Source: Sphingomonas sp. PL-96
Lineage (GTDB): Bacteria > Pseudomonadota > Alphaproteobacteria > Sphingomonadales > Sphingomonadaceae
DNA: 64,000 nucleotides
Assembly: GCF_020707215.1 (NCBI RefSeq)
Contig: NZ_JAJFET010000003.1
Coordinates: 310,001 to 374,000, forward strand
Direction: 5' to 3'
The notes under the pieces were generated by a model that ran no database searches, was not told the origin of the DNA, and saw only the letters and a program-made list of their open reading frames with translations. Positions 1 to 9,211 of the stretch are shown piece after piece; within the stretch, counting starts at the first letter, position 1, and each line of letters starts with the position of its first letter. The position numbers were made by a program, and so were the translations under genes.

Positions 1-1232
1 AGATTCGCCTCGCGACCATTGGTGGTCCACGGCCCCTTGGCACGGCTGCAACGGATCTGGTTCGGCTGTTGGTCGTACTGATGCGCCCACATGTCGTCGG
101 TGAAGGTCGCCGGCAGCGCGTTGTAGGCGATGCGCTCGATCCGGTCTCCGATCGCGGGATCGCCCGTGATCGCCAGCGCATGCTCGAGCGAATAGAGTGC
201 CTCGACGATCGCGCAGAGTTCCAGCCCCTGGCTCGGGCTGCGGCCCGCAAGATGCTCGTCCGCGGAATAGAGGCCGATCGGCAAGCCATGGTAGCGATCG
301 AGCGCGTCGATCTGGCGGTGAAAGGCCGCGCGATCCTTCGCGGACCCGGAAATCAGGGACCAGATCGGCGACACCTTGAGCGCCTGCGCGTTGTTGACGC
401 CGTGCACCGACAGAGCCGGGTCGCGCAGACCCTGTGGCGGCTCGCCCGGCACGTCGGGGCGGTCCATGCCGATGGCTGCCAGCGTCGTCTTGGTGCGGTA
501 GGGATAGTCGGCAAACAGCCCCTGCCAGTCATAGCCCTGCCGCTGCAGCAGCCGGGCAAGCTCCAGCAGCTTGGCGTCACCGGTGCGGTTGTAGAGCCAG
601 ACGATGGAGGCGACCTCATCCTGCCAGCGGAACTTCCCCCAGTCGCGCAAGGGCCGGCCGGGCAGCGCCTCCAGCTGATGATGGAAGTAGCGCGTCATCA
701 CCGGGATCACGCGGGCATCGCCGGTAAGCTCGTGATATTGGGTGAGCACCTTCAGCATCACCATGCGCGGCCACCAGTCGTCATTGCTGCGGGGCCCGAT
801 CATCCCGTTCGGCCACGGATGATCCAGCGTCCAGTCGAGGAAGCGCTGCGCCTTGGCCTTCAGCGGCGCCGAATCCAGCTGCCAGGCGAGCGGCAGCAGC
901 CCGTCCAGGAAATAGGGGCCCCGCTCCCAGGACTCTCCCGTGCCGCCCAGCCAGCCGCTGTTCGGACCGACATCGGGCCAGGTCTCGTCGAGGTGCCCGC
1001 CCATGCCATCGGCCTGGATCTGAAGCTGGCGGCGGAGCCATCCGACCGGCTTGATCGCGCCGGTCGGCAGCAGGCGATAGGGCTGGGGTGCCAGCGGCGC
1101 GCGGTTCTTCGGAGGAGCCGAGCTTGCGCCCGACCGAACGGCGCCCTGCGTCGGACGAATGGCCATGATCGAGGCTCCAATCGCAGTGGAGGCGCGCAAA
1201 AAGGCACGGCGGGTAGGACGTGGTCCGGGCAT
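1..1232 (-). CDS. GH127/DUF1680 family glycosidase, C-terminus cut by window edge
   Basis: This is the N-terminal 410 residues of a DUF1680/GH127 protein (beta-L-arabinofuranosidase-like fold); the 3' end lies left of the window. The start at 1232 is preceded by GAGAG and opens with a twin-arginine leader (TRRAFLRAS, residues 7-15), so export by Tat is likely. The family motif E-x-C is seen at about residues 338-340 ([17 protein letters not shown]); in the characterised bifidobacterial enzyme these residues bind zinc next to the catalytic cysteine. The tail holds the family-typical stretch [20 protein letters not shown]. The expected double-cysteine motif would lie just past the edge. Family is fairly sure; the substrate (arabinofuranoside or other) cannot be read from this part. 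Confidence 0.8.
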   Translation of the reverse strand, partial: MPGPRPTRRAFLRASTAIGASIMAIRPTQGAVRSGASSAPPKNRAPLAPQPYRLLPTGAIKPVGWLRRQLQIQADGMGGHLDETWPDVGPNSGWLGGTGESWERGPYFLDGLLPLAWQLDSAPLKAKAQRFLDWTLDHPWPNGMIGPRSNDDWWPRMVMLKVLTQYHELTGDARVIPVMTRYFHHQLEALPGRPLRDWGKFRWQDEVASIVWLYNRTGDAKLLELARLLQRQGYDWQGLFADYPYRTKTTLAAIGMDRPDVPGEPPQGLRDPALSVHGVNNAQALKVSPIWSLISGSAKDRAAFHRQIDALDRYHGLPIGLYSADEHLAGRSPSQGLELCAIVEALYSLEHALAITGDPAIGDRIERIAYNALPATFTDDMWAHQYDQQPNQIRCSRAKGPWTTNGREAN

Positions 1233-1348
1233 CGTCTCTCTCCAACTCGCGCTTTTTGCGCAAGCTTATGGAAGACGCGCGGGCTTCGCCATCCTCTTGT
1301 GCAACCCACCTTTCCTCAGGCCATGCGAGCGCCTATGTCCGGCGTCCC

Positions 1349-1831
1349 ATGGCCCGACCCCGTCCAGCTACCTTCGACAAGCGCAAGATCGTCGCCGAGA
1401 ACCGGCGCGCCCGCTTCGACTATTTCATCGAGACCACCTATGAGGCTGGGATCGCGCTTACCGGTACGGAGGTGAAGTCGCTGCGCTTCGGCGAAGGCTC
1501 GATCGCCGAAAGCTATGCCGAGGTGAAGGATGAGGAGGTGTGGCTCGTCAACTCGAACATTCCCGAGTTCAGCCACGGCAACCGCTTCAACCATGAGCCC
1601 AAGCGCCCGCGCAAGCTGCTGCTGAACTTCCGCGAGATCAACAAGATGCACGGCGCGGTGGCGCGCGAGGGCATGACGCTCGTGCCGCTCAGCGTCTATT
1701 TCAACGGGCAGGGGCGTGCGAAGGTTGAGCTGGCGCTGGCCAAGGGCAAAAAGGCCCATGACAAGCGCGACACGATCAAGGAGCGCGATTGGAAGCGTGA
1801 GCAGCAGCGCCTGCTGCGCGATCGCGGCTGA
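1349..1831 (+). CDS. smpB: SsrA-binding protein SmpB
   Basis: SmpB binds tmRNA and delivers it to stalled ribosomes in trans-translation. The 160-residue length is normal. Family signatures are seen: [28 protein letters not shown], the ribosome-contacting [10 protein letters not shown], and the basic C-terminal tail [20 protein letters not shown] that becomes helical in the decoding centre. I chose the ATG at 1349 because the protein then begins MARPRP, like alphaproteobacterial SmpB; the open frame extends upstream but that part is not SmpB-like. No strong Shine-Dalgarno is visible. The next gene begins 5 nt after the stop, so they are probably co-transcribed. Confidence 0.95.
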   Translation: MARPRPATFDKRKIVAENRRARFDYFIETTYEAGIALTGTEVKSLRFGEGSIAESYAEVKDEEVWLVNSNIPEFSHGNRFNHEPKRPRKLLLNFREINKMHGAVAREGMTLVPLSVYFNGQGRAKVELALAKGKKAHDKRDTIKERDWKREQQRLLRDRG

Positions 1832-1836
1832 CGCAG

Positions 1837-2418
1837 TTGGGGGACAAGCAGCTCGGCGCGCGCATCCTCCGCTGGGCGGCGGCAAACATGCCGACGCGCG
1901 AGGGAATGGGCGAAAATCGCTGGCTTCGGCCGGTGGCGCACCGCGTGCTCGCGCCGGAGCTGTGGCGCTTCACCCGCCGTTCGGTGCCCCGCGGCGTGGC
2001 GCTGGGGATGGTCACCGGTATCCTGATCCCGATGGGGCAGATCCCGGCCTCTGCCGTGCTCGCGCTGCCGCTGCGCGCCAATATCCCGGCGGCAGCGCTC
2101 ACGACCTTCTTCACCAATCCGCTTACCACGCCGCCGCTGTGGGTCGCTGCTTATTGGGTAGGCGCAAAGCTCCTGCGCTTCGATGCGCAGGTGCCGGGTC
2201 ACCCGCTGGCGACCCATGCCCAGGTCGATGTCGGCTGGCTCGACTGGCTGCTGGTCGACGCCGGTCCGGCGACGCTGGTGGGACTGTTGTTCTTCTCACT
2301 GGTCGGGGCACTGCTCGGCTATTTCGGCAGCGCGTTCGGCTGGCGGCTATGGATCGGCCGCAAGTGGCGCCGCCGCCATCGCCGCCACGCACGCGTCGAC
2401 GGTACGTCTTTGAATTGA
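1837..2418 (+). CDS. DUF2062 membrane protein
   Basis: This 193-residue protein matches DUF2062, a family of small membrane proteins of unknown function. The N-terminal cytosolic part (NMPTREGMGENRWLRPVAHR) is followed by the family core VPRGVALGMVTGILIPMGQ and NPLTTPPLWVAAYWVGAKLL, with three probable membrane segments at roughly residues 50-70, 85-115 and 145-170, and a basic tail (RKWRRRHRRHAR). The start is a TTG at 1837, five bases after smpB; the next ATG (1890) would cut off the conserved opening. It probably forms an operon with smpB. The function is not known. Confidence 0.8.
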   Translation: MGDKQLGARILRWAAANMPTREGMGENRWLRPVAHRVLAPELWRFTRRSVPRGVALGMVTGILIPMGQIPASAVLALPLRANIPAAALTTFFTNPLTTPPLWVAAYWVGAKLLRFDAQVPGHPLATHAQVDVGWLDWLLVDAGPATLVGLLFFSLVGALLGYFGSAFGWRLWIGRKWRRRHRRHARVDGTSLN

Positions 2419-2474
2419 CGGGGGTTCGCCGCGCACTAAGACAGCCGCAATCGACTTTGTCTGAAGGACTCACC

Positions 2475-4547
2475 ATGCGGCGTTCGCTTCTGTTATCCTC
2501 CCTGCTCGCCGGCTCCGCGCTGCTCGGCGCGTGCGCCACTACCGGTGCCGAGCAGACGCAGACTGCACGCGAGGCTGCAACCAGCCCCGTCCAGGCCGCC
2601 AGCACCGCCAAGCCGCAGATCGGCAGCTTCGGCTTTGACGAAGCCGGCATGGACCGCGCGATCGCACCGGGCGACGACTTCTACGGCTTTGCCAACGGCA
2701 CCTGGGTGAAGACGACGCAGATCCCGGCCGACAAGTCCAACTATGGCATGTTCACCGTGCTGGAGGACCTGTCGCGTACTCGCACGCGGGAGATCCTGGA
2801 CGGGGTGCGCAGCGACGCGAACTCCAAGATCGGCGTCGCTTATGCCACGTACCTCGACCAGGCCGGGATCGATGCCAAGGGACTGGCGCCCATCCAGCCG
2901 TGGCTCGGCACGATCAAGGCGCTCGGGAACAAGAGCGGCTATGCGGCGCTGGCGGGCCAGGCTTCGGTCAACGGCGTCGACGGTCCCTTCGGCGGCTATG
3001 TCGGTCCCGACGACAAGAACCCGGAAGTCTATGCGCTGAACCTCAGCCAGTCCGGCCTGGGGCTGCCCGACCGCGACTATTATCTCTCGACCGACGCCAA
3101 GATGGTCGAGACGCGCAACGCTTATGTCGCGCACCTCGCCAAGATGCTGACGCTGGCAGGCGAGCCGAACGCGCAGGCACGCGCGGCTGCGATCCTCGCC
3201 TATGAGACGAGCGTCGCCAAGGCACACTGGACTCGCGTCGAGAGCCGCAATGCGGACAAGACCTACAACAAGATGACGCTGGCCCAGCTGCAGAAGCAGG
3301 CGCCGGGCTTTGACTTCCCGACCTATTTCAAGACCATGGGCGCCACTGTTGACACGGTGATCGTCGCGCAGCCGAGCGCGGTTGCAGGCATCGCCAAGGC
3401 GATTACGGCAGCCCCGCTGGCAGTGCTCAAGGATCAGCTGCTGGTCCGCTCGCTCGATCAATATGCCGGCGTGCTGCCGGCTGCGTTCGACCAGGAGAAT
3501 TTCGCGTTCTACGGCACGACCCTGTCGGGCACGCCGGAGCAGCAGCAGCGCTGGGAGCGCGCGGTCGACTTCACCAGCGATGCGCTCGCCGACGAGGTCA
3601 GCAAGGTCTATGTCGCCAAATATTTCCCGCCGGAGACCAAGGCCGCAGCGGACGAGCTCGTCCGCAATGTGACCGAGGCAATGGGCCGCCGGCTCGACCA
3701 GCTCGAGTGGATGGCGCCCGAGACCAAGGCAAAGGCACGCGCCAAGCTCGCCGCCTTTACGCCCAAGATCGGCTATCCGGATCGCTGGAAGGATTATTCC
3801 AACCTGGAGATCCGCGGCGGTGACGCACTCGGCAACGCCGTTCGCGCCGCCAATTGGGCGCACGCCGACAACTTCTCCAAGCTGGGTCGTCCGATCCAGA
3901 AGTGGGAGTGGTTCATGACCCCGATGACGGTGAACGCCTATGCGAACCCCGTCATGAACGAGATCGTGTTCCCGGCCGCAATCCTGCAGCCGCCGTTCTT
4001 CGACCCGAACGCCGATCCGGCGGTGAACTATGGCGGCATCGGCGCCGTCATCGGCCACGAGATCAGCCACCACTTCGACGACCAGGGCCGCAAGTACGAT
4101 GCCAAGGGCAGCCTGACCGACTGGTGGACGCCCGAGGACGTCAAGCGCTTCGACGAGCGCACCAATGCGCTGGTGCGCCAGTATGACGCTTATGAGCCGC
4201 TGCCCGGCCTGCACGTGAAGGGTGCGCTGACGCTGGGCGAGAACATCGCCGATCTCGCCGGCCTGACCGCCGCGTGGGACGCCTACCAGCACTCGCTGGG
4301 CGGCAAGCCTGCCGGCGAGGTGGGCGGCTATACGCCGGAGCAGCGCTTCTACCTCGGCTGGGCGCAGGTGTGGCGGCGCAGCTATCGCGAGGCGAACCTG
4401 CGCCAGCGCCTGCTCACCGATCCGCACTCGCCGTCCGAGCAGCGCGCCTGGGTCGTGCGCAACCTCGACCCCTGGTACACGGCCTTCAAGCCGGGCGCAG
4501 ACAGCAAGCTCTATCTTGCACCCGACGCGCGCGTCCGCATCTGGTGA
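2475..4547 (+). CDS. M13 family zinc metallopeptidase, lipoprotein
   Basis: This is a neprilysin-like (M13) endopeptidase of 690 residues. It has a lipoprotein signal (LLAGSALLGAC, lipobox cysteine near residue 17), so it should be anchored in the periplasm-facing membrane. The zinc site is complete: HEISH at residues 528-532, and GENIAD at 588-593 with E589 as third ligand and D593 supporting the histidines. The substrate-binding NAYANP motif lies about 50 residues before HEISH. Family C-termini usually end in C-x-x-W; this one ends VRIW, so the cysteine is absent, as is common in bacteria. Peptide substrates are unknown. Confidence 0.93.
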   Translation: MRRSLLLSSLLAGSALLGACATTGAEQTQTAREAATSPVQAASTAKPQIGSFGFDEAGMDRAIAPGDDFYGFANGTWVKTTQIPADKSNYGMFTVLEDLSRTRTREILDGVRSDANSKIGVAYATYLDQAGIDAKGLAPIQPWLGTIKALGNKSGYAALAGQASVNGVDGPFGGYVGPDDKNPEVYALNLSQSGLGLPDRDYYLSTDAKMVETRNAYVAHLAKMLTLAGEPNAQARAAAILAYETSVAKAHWTRVESRNADKTYNKMTLAQLQKQAPGFDFPTYFKTMGATVDTVIVAQPSAVAGIAKAITAAPLAVLKDQLLVRSLDQYAGVLPAAFDQENFAFYGTTLSGTPEQQQRWERAVDFTSDALADEVSKVYVAKYFPPETKAAADELVRNVTEAMGRRLDQLEWMAPETKAKARAKLAAFTPKIGYPDRWKDYSNLEIRGGDALGNAVRAANWAHADNFSKLGRPIQKWEWFMTPMTVNAYANPVMNEIVFPAAILQPPFFDPNADPAVNYGGIGAVIGHEISHHFDDQGRKYDAKGSLTDWWTPEDVKRFDERTNALVRQYDAYEPLPGLHVKGALTLGENIADLAGLTAAWDAYQHSLGGKPAGEVGGYTPEQRFYLGWAQVWRRSYREANLRQRLLTDPHSPSEQRAWVVRNLDPWYTAFKPGADSKLYLAPDARVRIW

Positions 4548-4641
4548 TCCGACCCCGCCGCGCGCCACATGACCCGTGGTGCGCGGCGGCCTGCGGGTAC
4601 GCCGCTTGACGGTGACCGGCGGCGCGCCCAACAACGCGGCG

Positions 4642-7035
4642 ATGGCCCGCGTTCCCACTGCCACAGACGGTTCGGCCACGGTCGATCGTCTTCCGTTCCT
4701 TGTCGCGTTCGGCATCGGCCTCGCCGCGGCCCTCCTGGTCCTCAACATGGTCGGGGAGCCCGTCGTCGCGGCTGGCTTCCTGGCGGCTGCGCTGCTGATT
4801 CCGGCCGCGGTGTTCGCCTGGTCGCGTGTCCGTGCCGTACCGCGGGCGGAGGCCCCGCCCGTTGACTGGGCGCTTGCCCATGCGCTTGCCGAGGCGAGCG
4901 AGGAGGCGCTGGCGGTGACCGATCGCGCGGGCCAGCTGGTCTGCGCCAACGGCCGCTTCGCCGAGCGGTTCGGCGGCTATCCCACCCCGCCCGGACTGCC
5001 GCTTGAGGATGAGGGCGCCGCGCAGCTGGCGGCGGCTGGTCGCGCCGCCTGGCGGGACGGGCGTGCCGCCGTCTGGATACGGGCCGACGGAACGGCATTG
5101 GAAGCCGCGATCGAGCGGGTCGGCGACGGGTGTCTGGTGTGGCGCTTCTTTGGCAGCGGTCGCGCAACCGCGTCGATCGAGGCCGAGCAATGGCTTGCCG
5201 GGCCGCAGGGCGACCGTCTGGGCGGTGTCGGTATCATGGCCGCGCTGCTGGGTGCCGATGGACGCATCCGCGCTGCCAATCGCGTGCTGCGAAGCCGCGC
5301 CATGGGGCATGAGGAAGGCTCGATCGTCGGGCGGGACTTCGCCCGCTTCCTGACCACCGATGGCGACGGCCGCATCCGCTTCGAACGCGAGGGCGCTGCC
5401 GGCAATCCGCTTCGCCTGCTGCAGGTGCCTTTCCTTCCCGACGAAGCGACCGCCATGCTGGTCATGCTGCTCGACGAGGAGGCGAACGAGGCGGCGCTGC
5501 CGATCGCGGGTGGGACGGCGGGGCACGTCCGTGCGCTCGTGTCGCTGCTGCCAGTGGGCATGGCCCTGGTCGATCGCGATGGCCGCTTCCTGCACATGAA
5601 CCACGCGTTCGCGCGTGCGACCGGGGTCAACACCGACGCACCGCCGCTCTATCCGGGCGATCTGGTGGTGCGCGAGGACAAGGGCGCGCTTGCCGCCGCG
5701 ATCCGCCGGTTCGCGAGCGGCGCCCAGCATGCCTCCGACATGGCGGTGCGGCTGCTCCACCATCCCGACGAGCCGATCGCGCTCACCATCGGCGGCGGGC
5801 GCGGTCTTGGCGATGCTGCGGTGCTGCTGACGCTGAAGGACACCGGCGAGGAGTCACGCCTGAAGCGCCAGGTGGCGCAGGCGACCAAGATGCAGGCGGT
5901 CGGCCAGCTCGCTGGCGGCGTCGCCCATGATTTCAACAACATATTGACCGCTATTATCGGTCATTGTGATCTGATGCTGATGCGCCACACGCCCGGTGAT
6001 AGCGATTATGACGACATCCAGCAGATCCGCGCCAACTCCAATCGCGCAGCCAGCCTGACCCGCCAGCTTCTCGCCTTTTCGCGCCAGCAGACGCTGCGTC
6101 CGCAGGTGTTGCAGCTGCCCGACGTCATCTCCGAAGTGTCCAACCTGCTGAAGCGGCTGTTGGGCGAGGCGGTGGAACTGGTCGTTCGCCACGGGCGCAA
6201 CCTGGGTCCCGTGCGCGCGGATCCGGGGCAGCTCGAGCAGGTCGTCGTCAATCTGGCGGTCAATGCCCGCGACGCCATGGTCGCCAAGAACCCGAACGGC
6301 CGCGGCCGCCTGGTGATCGAGACGCTCGCGATCGGCGCTGCCGAAGTGCGCGCCATGGATAATGAGGTGCTGCCCGTCGGCGACTATACCGCGGTCCGCA
6401 TCACCGACACCGGCACCGGCATCCCGCCCGAGATCCTGCCCAAGATCTTCGAGCCGTTCTTCACCACCAAGGAAGTGGGCAAGGGCACCGGCCTGGGCCT
6501 GTCGACGGTGTACGGCATCATCAAGCAGTCGGGCGGCTATATTTTTGCAGACTCGGTGGTTGGGCAGGGGACCTCCTTTACCCTTTATCTGCCGGTCCAT
6601 GCCGCCTCTGCAGCCGCCCCGGCGGCACTGGCGCCGCCGCCGCGCCGCGAGCGGCCGAGCGACATCTGGGGCACCGGCACGATCCTGCTCGTGGAGGACG
6701 AGGACATGGTCCGCTCGGTCGCCGAACGCGCGCTCGCGCGGCAGGGGTACAAGGTGCTGACGGCCGAGAATGGCGAGGTGGCGCTCGACCTCCTGGCAGA
6801 CCGGCCGCAGATCGACCTGCTCGTCTCCGACGTGGTGATGCCGGTGATGGACGGTCCCACCATGGCCCGCCAGGTCCGGCGCCTGTATCCCGACCTCCCG
6901 ATCCTGTTCATGTCGGGCTATGCGGAGGAGCAGCTGCGCCGTTCCATCGACCTTGGCAATGTCGCGTTTTTGCCCAAGCCGTTCTCGGTTCAACAGCTAG
7001 GCGAAGCTGCACGCGACGTTCTGGCAACGAAATGA
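4642..7035 (+). CDS. cckA: Hybrid sensor histidine kinase CckA
   Basis: CckA is the membrane hybrid kinase that, in alphaproteobacteria, feeds phosphate through ChpT to CtrA and CpdR in cell-cycle control. The 797-residue product has two membrane segments near residues 15-55, a PAS-like region (about 100-400), the HisKA box [15 protein letters not shown] with H429, a HATPase domain ([24 protein letters not shown]), and a C-terminal receiver with phospho-acceptor D730 ([13 protein letters not shown]) and the K of LPKPF. The H-box plus [14 protein letters not shown] is the typical CckA sequence. I took the ATG at 4642; an upstream GTG at 4576 is possible but adds a non-conserved stretch. The adjacent receiver gene follows after 40 nt. 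Confidence 0.9.
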   Translation: MARVPTATDGSATVDRLPFLVAFGIGLAAALLVLNMVGEPVVAAGFLAAALLIPAAVFAWSRVRAVPRAEAPPVDWALAHALAEASEEALAVTDRAGQLVCANGRFAERFGGYPTPPGLPLEDEGAAQLAAAGRAAWRDGRAAVWIRADGTALEAAIERVGDGCLVWRFFGSGRATASIEAEQWLAGPQGDRLGGVGIMAALLGADGRIRAANRVLRSRAMGHEEGSIVGRDFARFLTTDGDGRIRFEREGAAGNPLRLLQVPFLPDEATAMLVMLLDEEANEAALPIAGGTAGHVRALVSLLPVGMALVDRDGRFLHMNHAFARATGVNTDAPPLYPGDLVVREDKGALAAAIRRFASGAQHASDMAVRLLHHPDEPIALTIGGGRGLGDAAVLLTLKDTGEESRLKRQVAQATKMQAVGQLAGGVAHDFNNILTAIIGHCDLMLMRHTPGDSDYDDIQQIRANSNRAASLTRQLLAFSRQQTLRPQVLQLPDVISEVSNLLKRLLGEAVELVVRHGRNLGPVRADPGQLEQVVVNLAVNARDAMVAKNPNGRGRLVIETLAIGAAEVRAMDNEVLPVGDYTAVRITDTGTGIPPEILPKIFEPFFTTKEVGKGTGLGLSTVYGIIKQSGGYIFADSVVGQGTSFTLYLPVHAASAAAPAALAPPPRRERPSDIWGTGTILLVEDEDMVRSVAERALARQGYKVLTAENGEVALDLLADRPQIDLLVSDVVMPVMDGPTMARQVRRLYPDLPILFMSGYAEEQLRRSIDLGNVAFLPKPFSVQQLGEAARDVLATK

Positions 7036-7075
7036 GACTTGGCGGAAGCCTCGGCATCTGCTTAGACGCGCGCAC

Positions 7076-7429
7076 ATGACTGCTCCCCAGCGTATCCTCA
7101 TCGTGGAGGACGAGCCCCTGATCGCGATGATGCTCGAGGATTTCCTCGACATCCTCGGCAAGAGCGTAGCCGGCACTGCCGACTGCGTTGCCGACGCGTT
7201 GCCGCAGATCGCGGAGGGCGGCATCGACGCCGCAATCCTCGACGTGAACCTGCGTGCGGGCGAGAAGAGCTGGCCGATCGCGGACGCGCTTGCCAATGCG
7301 GGTATACCGTTCGTGCTGGCGACCGGCGGGTCGGGCGATGCCGTCGAGCCGCAGCACCGCGACCGGCCGGTGCTGTCCAAGCCGTTCACCATGGACGGCG
7401 TGGAAAAGGCGCTCGCGCAGCTCGCCTGA
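7076..7429 (+). CDS. Single-domain response regulator
   Basis: This is a stand-alone CheY-like receiver of 117 residues. The acidic pocket E11-D12-E13 (ILIVEDEP), the phospho-acceptor D56 (AAILDVNL), the switch Thr (VLATGG) and the conserved Lys in LSKPFTMDG are all present. There is no output domain. It sits 40 nt behind cckA in the same direction, but its sequence is closer to general stand-alone receivers than to CpdR, so a link with CckA is only suggested by position. A possible partner kinase cannot be named from the sequence. Confidence 0.85.
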   Translation: MTAPQRILIVEDEPLIAMMLEDFLDILGKSVAGTADCVADALPQIAEGGIDAAILDVNLRAGEKSWPIADALANAGIPFVLATGGSGDAVEPQHRDRPVLSKPFTMDGVEKALAQLA

Positions 7430-7506
7430 GCGCCCCGCGCTCTCCTGAGATCCTGAGAGCCCGCCTGCTGTTCGCAGGTGTGGAGCCGTGCGCGGTTTTT
7501 CCTTTA

Positions 7507-7521
7507 GTTCGCCTCTTGTTC
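7507..7521 (+). promoter_or_regulatory. SOS box (LexA operator) of recA
   Basis: The sequence GTTC-GCCTCTT-GTTC is an exact match to the alphaproteobacterial LexA site GTTC-N7-GTTC. It lies 76 nt upstream of the recA start, in the only AT-richer part of this gap, so LexA should repress recA from here. Confidence 0.88.
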
Positions 7522-7597
7522 TTGCGGAACAAAGCGAATACATGGTGAGGAACGCGTTGAACGGCTCGCGCGGTTGCTCTAGCGATGGAGGCCACGA

Positions 7598-8692
7598 ATG
7601 GCGGCAAACCTCAAGGTGATCGACAGCAAGATGGCAGCGACCAACGACAAGGCTGCGGGCGAGCGGCAGAAGGCGCTCGACGCAGCGCTGGCGCAGATCG
7701 ATCGCGCATTCGGCAAGGGTTCGGCGATGAAGCTGGGCCAGAAGGAAGCGATGCAGGTCGAGGCGATCTCGACCGGGTCGCTGGGTCTCGACATCGCGCT
7801 TGGCGTCGGCGGCCTGCCGCGCGGCCGTGTGATCGAGGTGTACGGCCCGGAAAGCTCGGGCAAGACGACGCTTGCGCTCCACGTCATTGCCGAGGCGCAG
7901 AAGAACGGCGGCACCGCTGCCTTTGTCGACGCCGAGCATGCGCTCGATCCCGTCTATGCCAAGAAGCTGGGCGTCAACATCGACGAACTGATCGTCTCGC
8001 AGCCGGACACCGGCGAGCAGGCGCTCGAGATCACCGACACGCTGGTGCGGTCGAACGCAATCGACGTGCTGGTGGTGGACTCGGTGGCGGCACTGGTGCC
8101 GCGCGCGGAGATCGAGGGCGAGATGGGCGACAGCCACGTCGGCCTTCAGGCACGCCTGATGTCGCAGAGCTTGCGCAAGCTCACCGGCTCGATCAGCCGC
8201 TCGCGCTGCATGGTGATCTTCATCAACCAGCTGCGCATGAAGATCGGCGTGATGTACGGCAATCCGGAGACGACGACGGGCGGTAACGCGCTCAAGTTCT
8301 ACGCCTCGGTCCGCCTCGACATCCGCCGCACCGGCCAGATCAAGGATCGCGACGACATCATCGGCAACGCAACCCGCGTGAAGGTGGTGAAGAACAAGGT
8401 CGCACCGCCGTTCAAGCAGGTCGAGTTCGACATCATGTACGGCGAGGGCATCTCCAAGATCGGCGAGATCCTCGACCTGGGCGTGAAGGCCGGGCTGGTG
8501 GAAAAGGCCGGCGCCTGGTTCAGCTACGACTCGGTTCGCATCGGCCAGGGGCGTGAGAACGCCAAGACCTTCCTCAAGGAGAATGACGAACTCCGCGAAC
8601 GCCTGGAGCGCGCCATCCGCGCGCGCACCGAGAAGGTCGCCGAGGAAATGATGACCGGTCCCGATGCCGACGACGGCGACGACGATCTCTGA
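7598..8692 (+). CDS. recA: Recombinase RecA
   Basis: RecA is the ATP-dependent strand-exchange protein and co-protease for LexA. The 364 residues include the Walker A motif [10 protein letters not shown] at 83-92, the Walker B strand [10 protein letters not shown], loop regions with [17 protein letters not shown], and [19 protein letters not shown]. An acidic C-terminal tail ([10 protein letters not shown]) is typical. The start at 7598 has GGAGG a few bases upstream; the 20-residue N-terminal extension before [11 protein letters not shown] is slightly long but common in sphingomonads. It is controlled by the SOS box at 7507-7521 and ends at a strong terminator. alaS, often next to recA in alphaproteobacteria, is not found here. 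Confidence 0.98.
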   Translation: MAANLKVIDSKMAATNDKAAGERQKALDAALAQIDRAFGKGSAMKLGQKEAMQVEAISTGSLGLDIALGVGGLPRGRVIEVYGPESSGKTTLALHVIAEAQKNGGTAAFVDAEHALDPVYAKKLGVNIDELIVSQPDTGEQALEITDTLVRSNAIDVLVVDSVAALVPRAEIEGEMGDSHVGLQARLMSQSLRKLTGSISRSRCMVIFINQLRMKIGVMYGNPETTTGGNALKFYASVRLDIRRTGQIKDRDDIIGNATRVKVVKNKVAPPFKQVEFDIMYGEGISKIGEILDLGVKAGLVEKAGAWFSYDSVRIGQGRENAKTFLKENDELRERLERAIRARTEKVAEEMMTGPDADDGDDDL

Positions 8693-8712
8693 TCGGCGTG
8701 TGAGGGAATGAC

Positions 8713-8747
8713 AAAGGCCCGCCGGCAATGCGCCGGCGGGCCTTTTT
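8713..8747 (+). terminator. Rho-independent terminator after recA
   Basis: A 14-bp GC-rich stem (AAAGGCCCGCCGGC, 8713-8726) with a 5-nt loop AATGC is followed by a run of five T, 20 nt behind the recA stop codon. Confidence 0.9.
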
Positions 8748-8970
8748 GGTATGGCCGAGTGCCTGTCTTCGTGGAGGCGATAGGAAAGCATGGCAGCGGA
8801 CGCATGCTGCAGCCTACCGCTGCTGCTGGCCGCCACGGTACAGTCCGCTGCCGGTTTCAGGATGAGCGCCAGCGTAAGCGTTTACGTTCCGCTGCACCGC
8901 TCGCGCTCAACGCTGCCCCGCATAGCCCGTACTCGGGCGCAGGCGAGATCTCTGCGAAACTACCCTTTTC
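8748..8970. other. Gene-free spacer with an isolated palindrome
   Basis: I see no convincing gene between the recA terminator and the repeat at 8971, or from the repeat to the M1 peptidase stop at 9212. The only ordered feature is CGTAAGCGTTTACG at 8873-8886, two 5-nt arms around GCGT, which looks like a LacI-family half-site pair but has no gene start close by. Confidence 0.5.
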
Positions 8971-9056
8971 GTGCTCCCGCGTAGGCGGGAGCCCAGGGCG
9001 CCACACCCCGCAAATGGTTGTTCTGCTTGGCCCTGGATCCCTGCCTCCGCAGGGAC
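8971..9056. repeat. Dispersed double-hairpin repeat, copy 1
   Basis: The element has a first hairpin (GCTCCCGC at 8973-8980 with GCGGGAGC at 8985-8992), then CCAGGGC (8993-8999) pairing with GCCCTGG (9030-9036), then a second hairpin (CCCTGC / GCAGGG, 9039-9054). Its reverse complement aligns along the full length with the copy at 37245-37323, and half of it with 61170-61206. Confidence 0.75.
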
Positions 9057-9211
9057 CCGGTAGGCTCTGGGGTGGCTGTTGCGCCTTTGGCTAGGCCTCG
9101 CCTGCACCCGGGTACGAGCGTGTGGCGCAGTCCGCTTTCCGCACAGGCTGCAACCTGACGGTAGCTGCGAGTTTGGCTAGGCCGCTGCCGTCGCCACATC
9201 GACAACCCGGG

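Noticed and set aside
69..1475. Long plus-strand open frame over the left edge
   Set aside because: It is antisense to the GH127 gene, is rich in Arg/Gly/Ala and has no family motif; a typical high-GC shadow frame.
2493..4949. 818-codon minus-strand frame opposite the M13 peptidase
   Set aside because: The plus strand encodes all M13 zinc motifs; the reverse product has no recognisable domain.
7076..7429. CpdR, the single-domain partner in the CckA pathway
   Set aside because: Position next to cckA is suggestive, but the receiver sequence lacks CpdR-like features and looks like a general stand-alone receiver.
8790..8984. Possible 64-residue protein behind recA
   Set aside because: No family, no clear ribosome site, and it runs into the repeat element.
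8971..9056. CRISPR array
   Set aside because: The repeated pieces are single, dispersed hairpin elements with no regular spacers and no cas genes.
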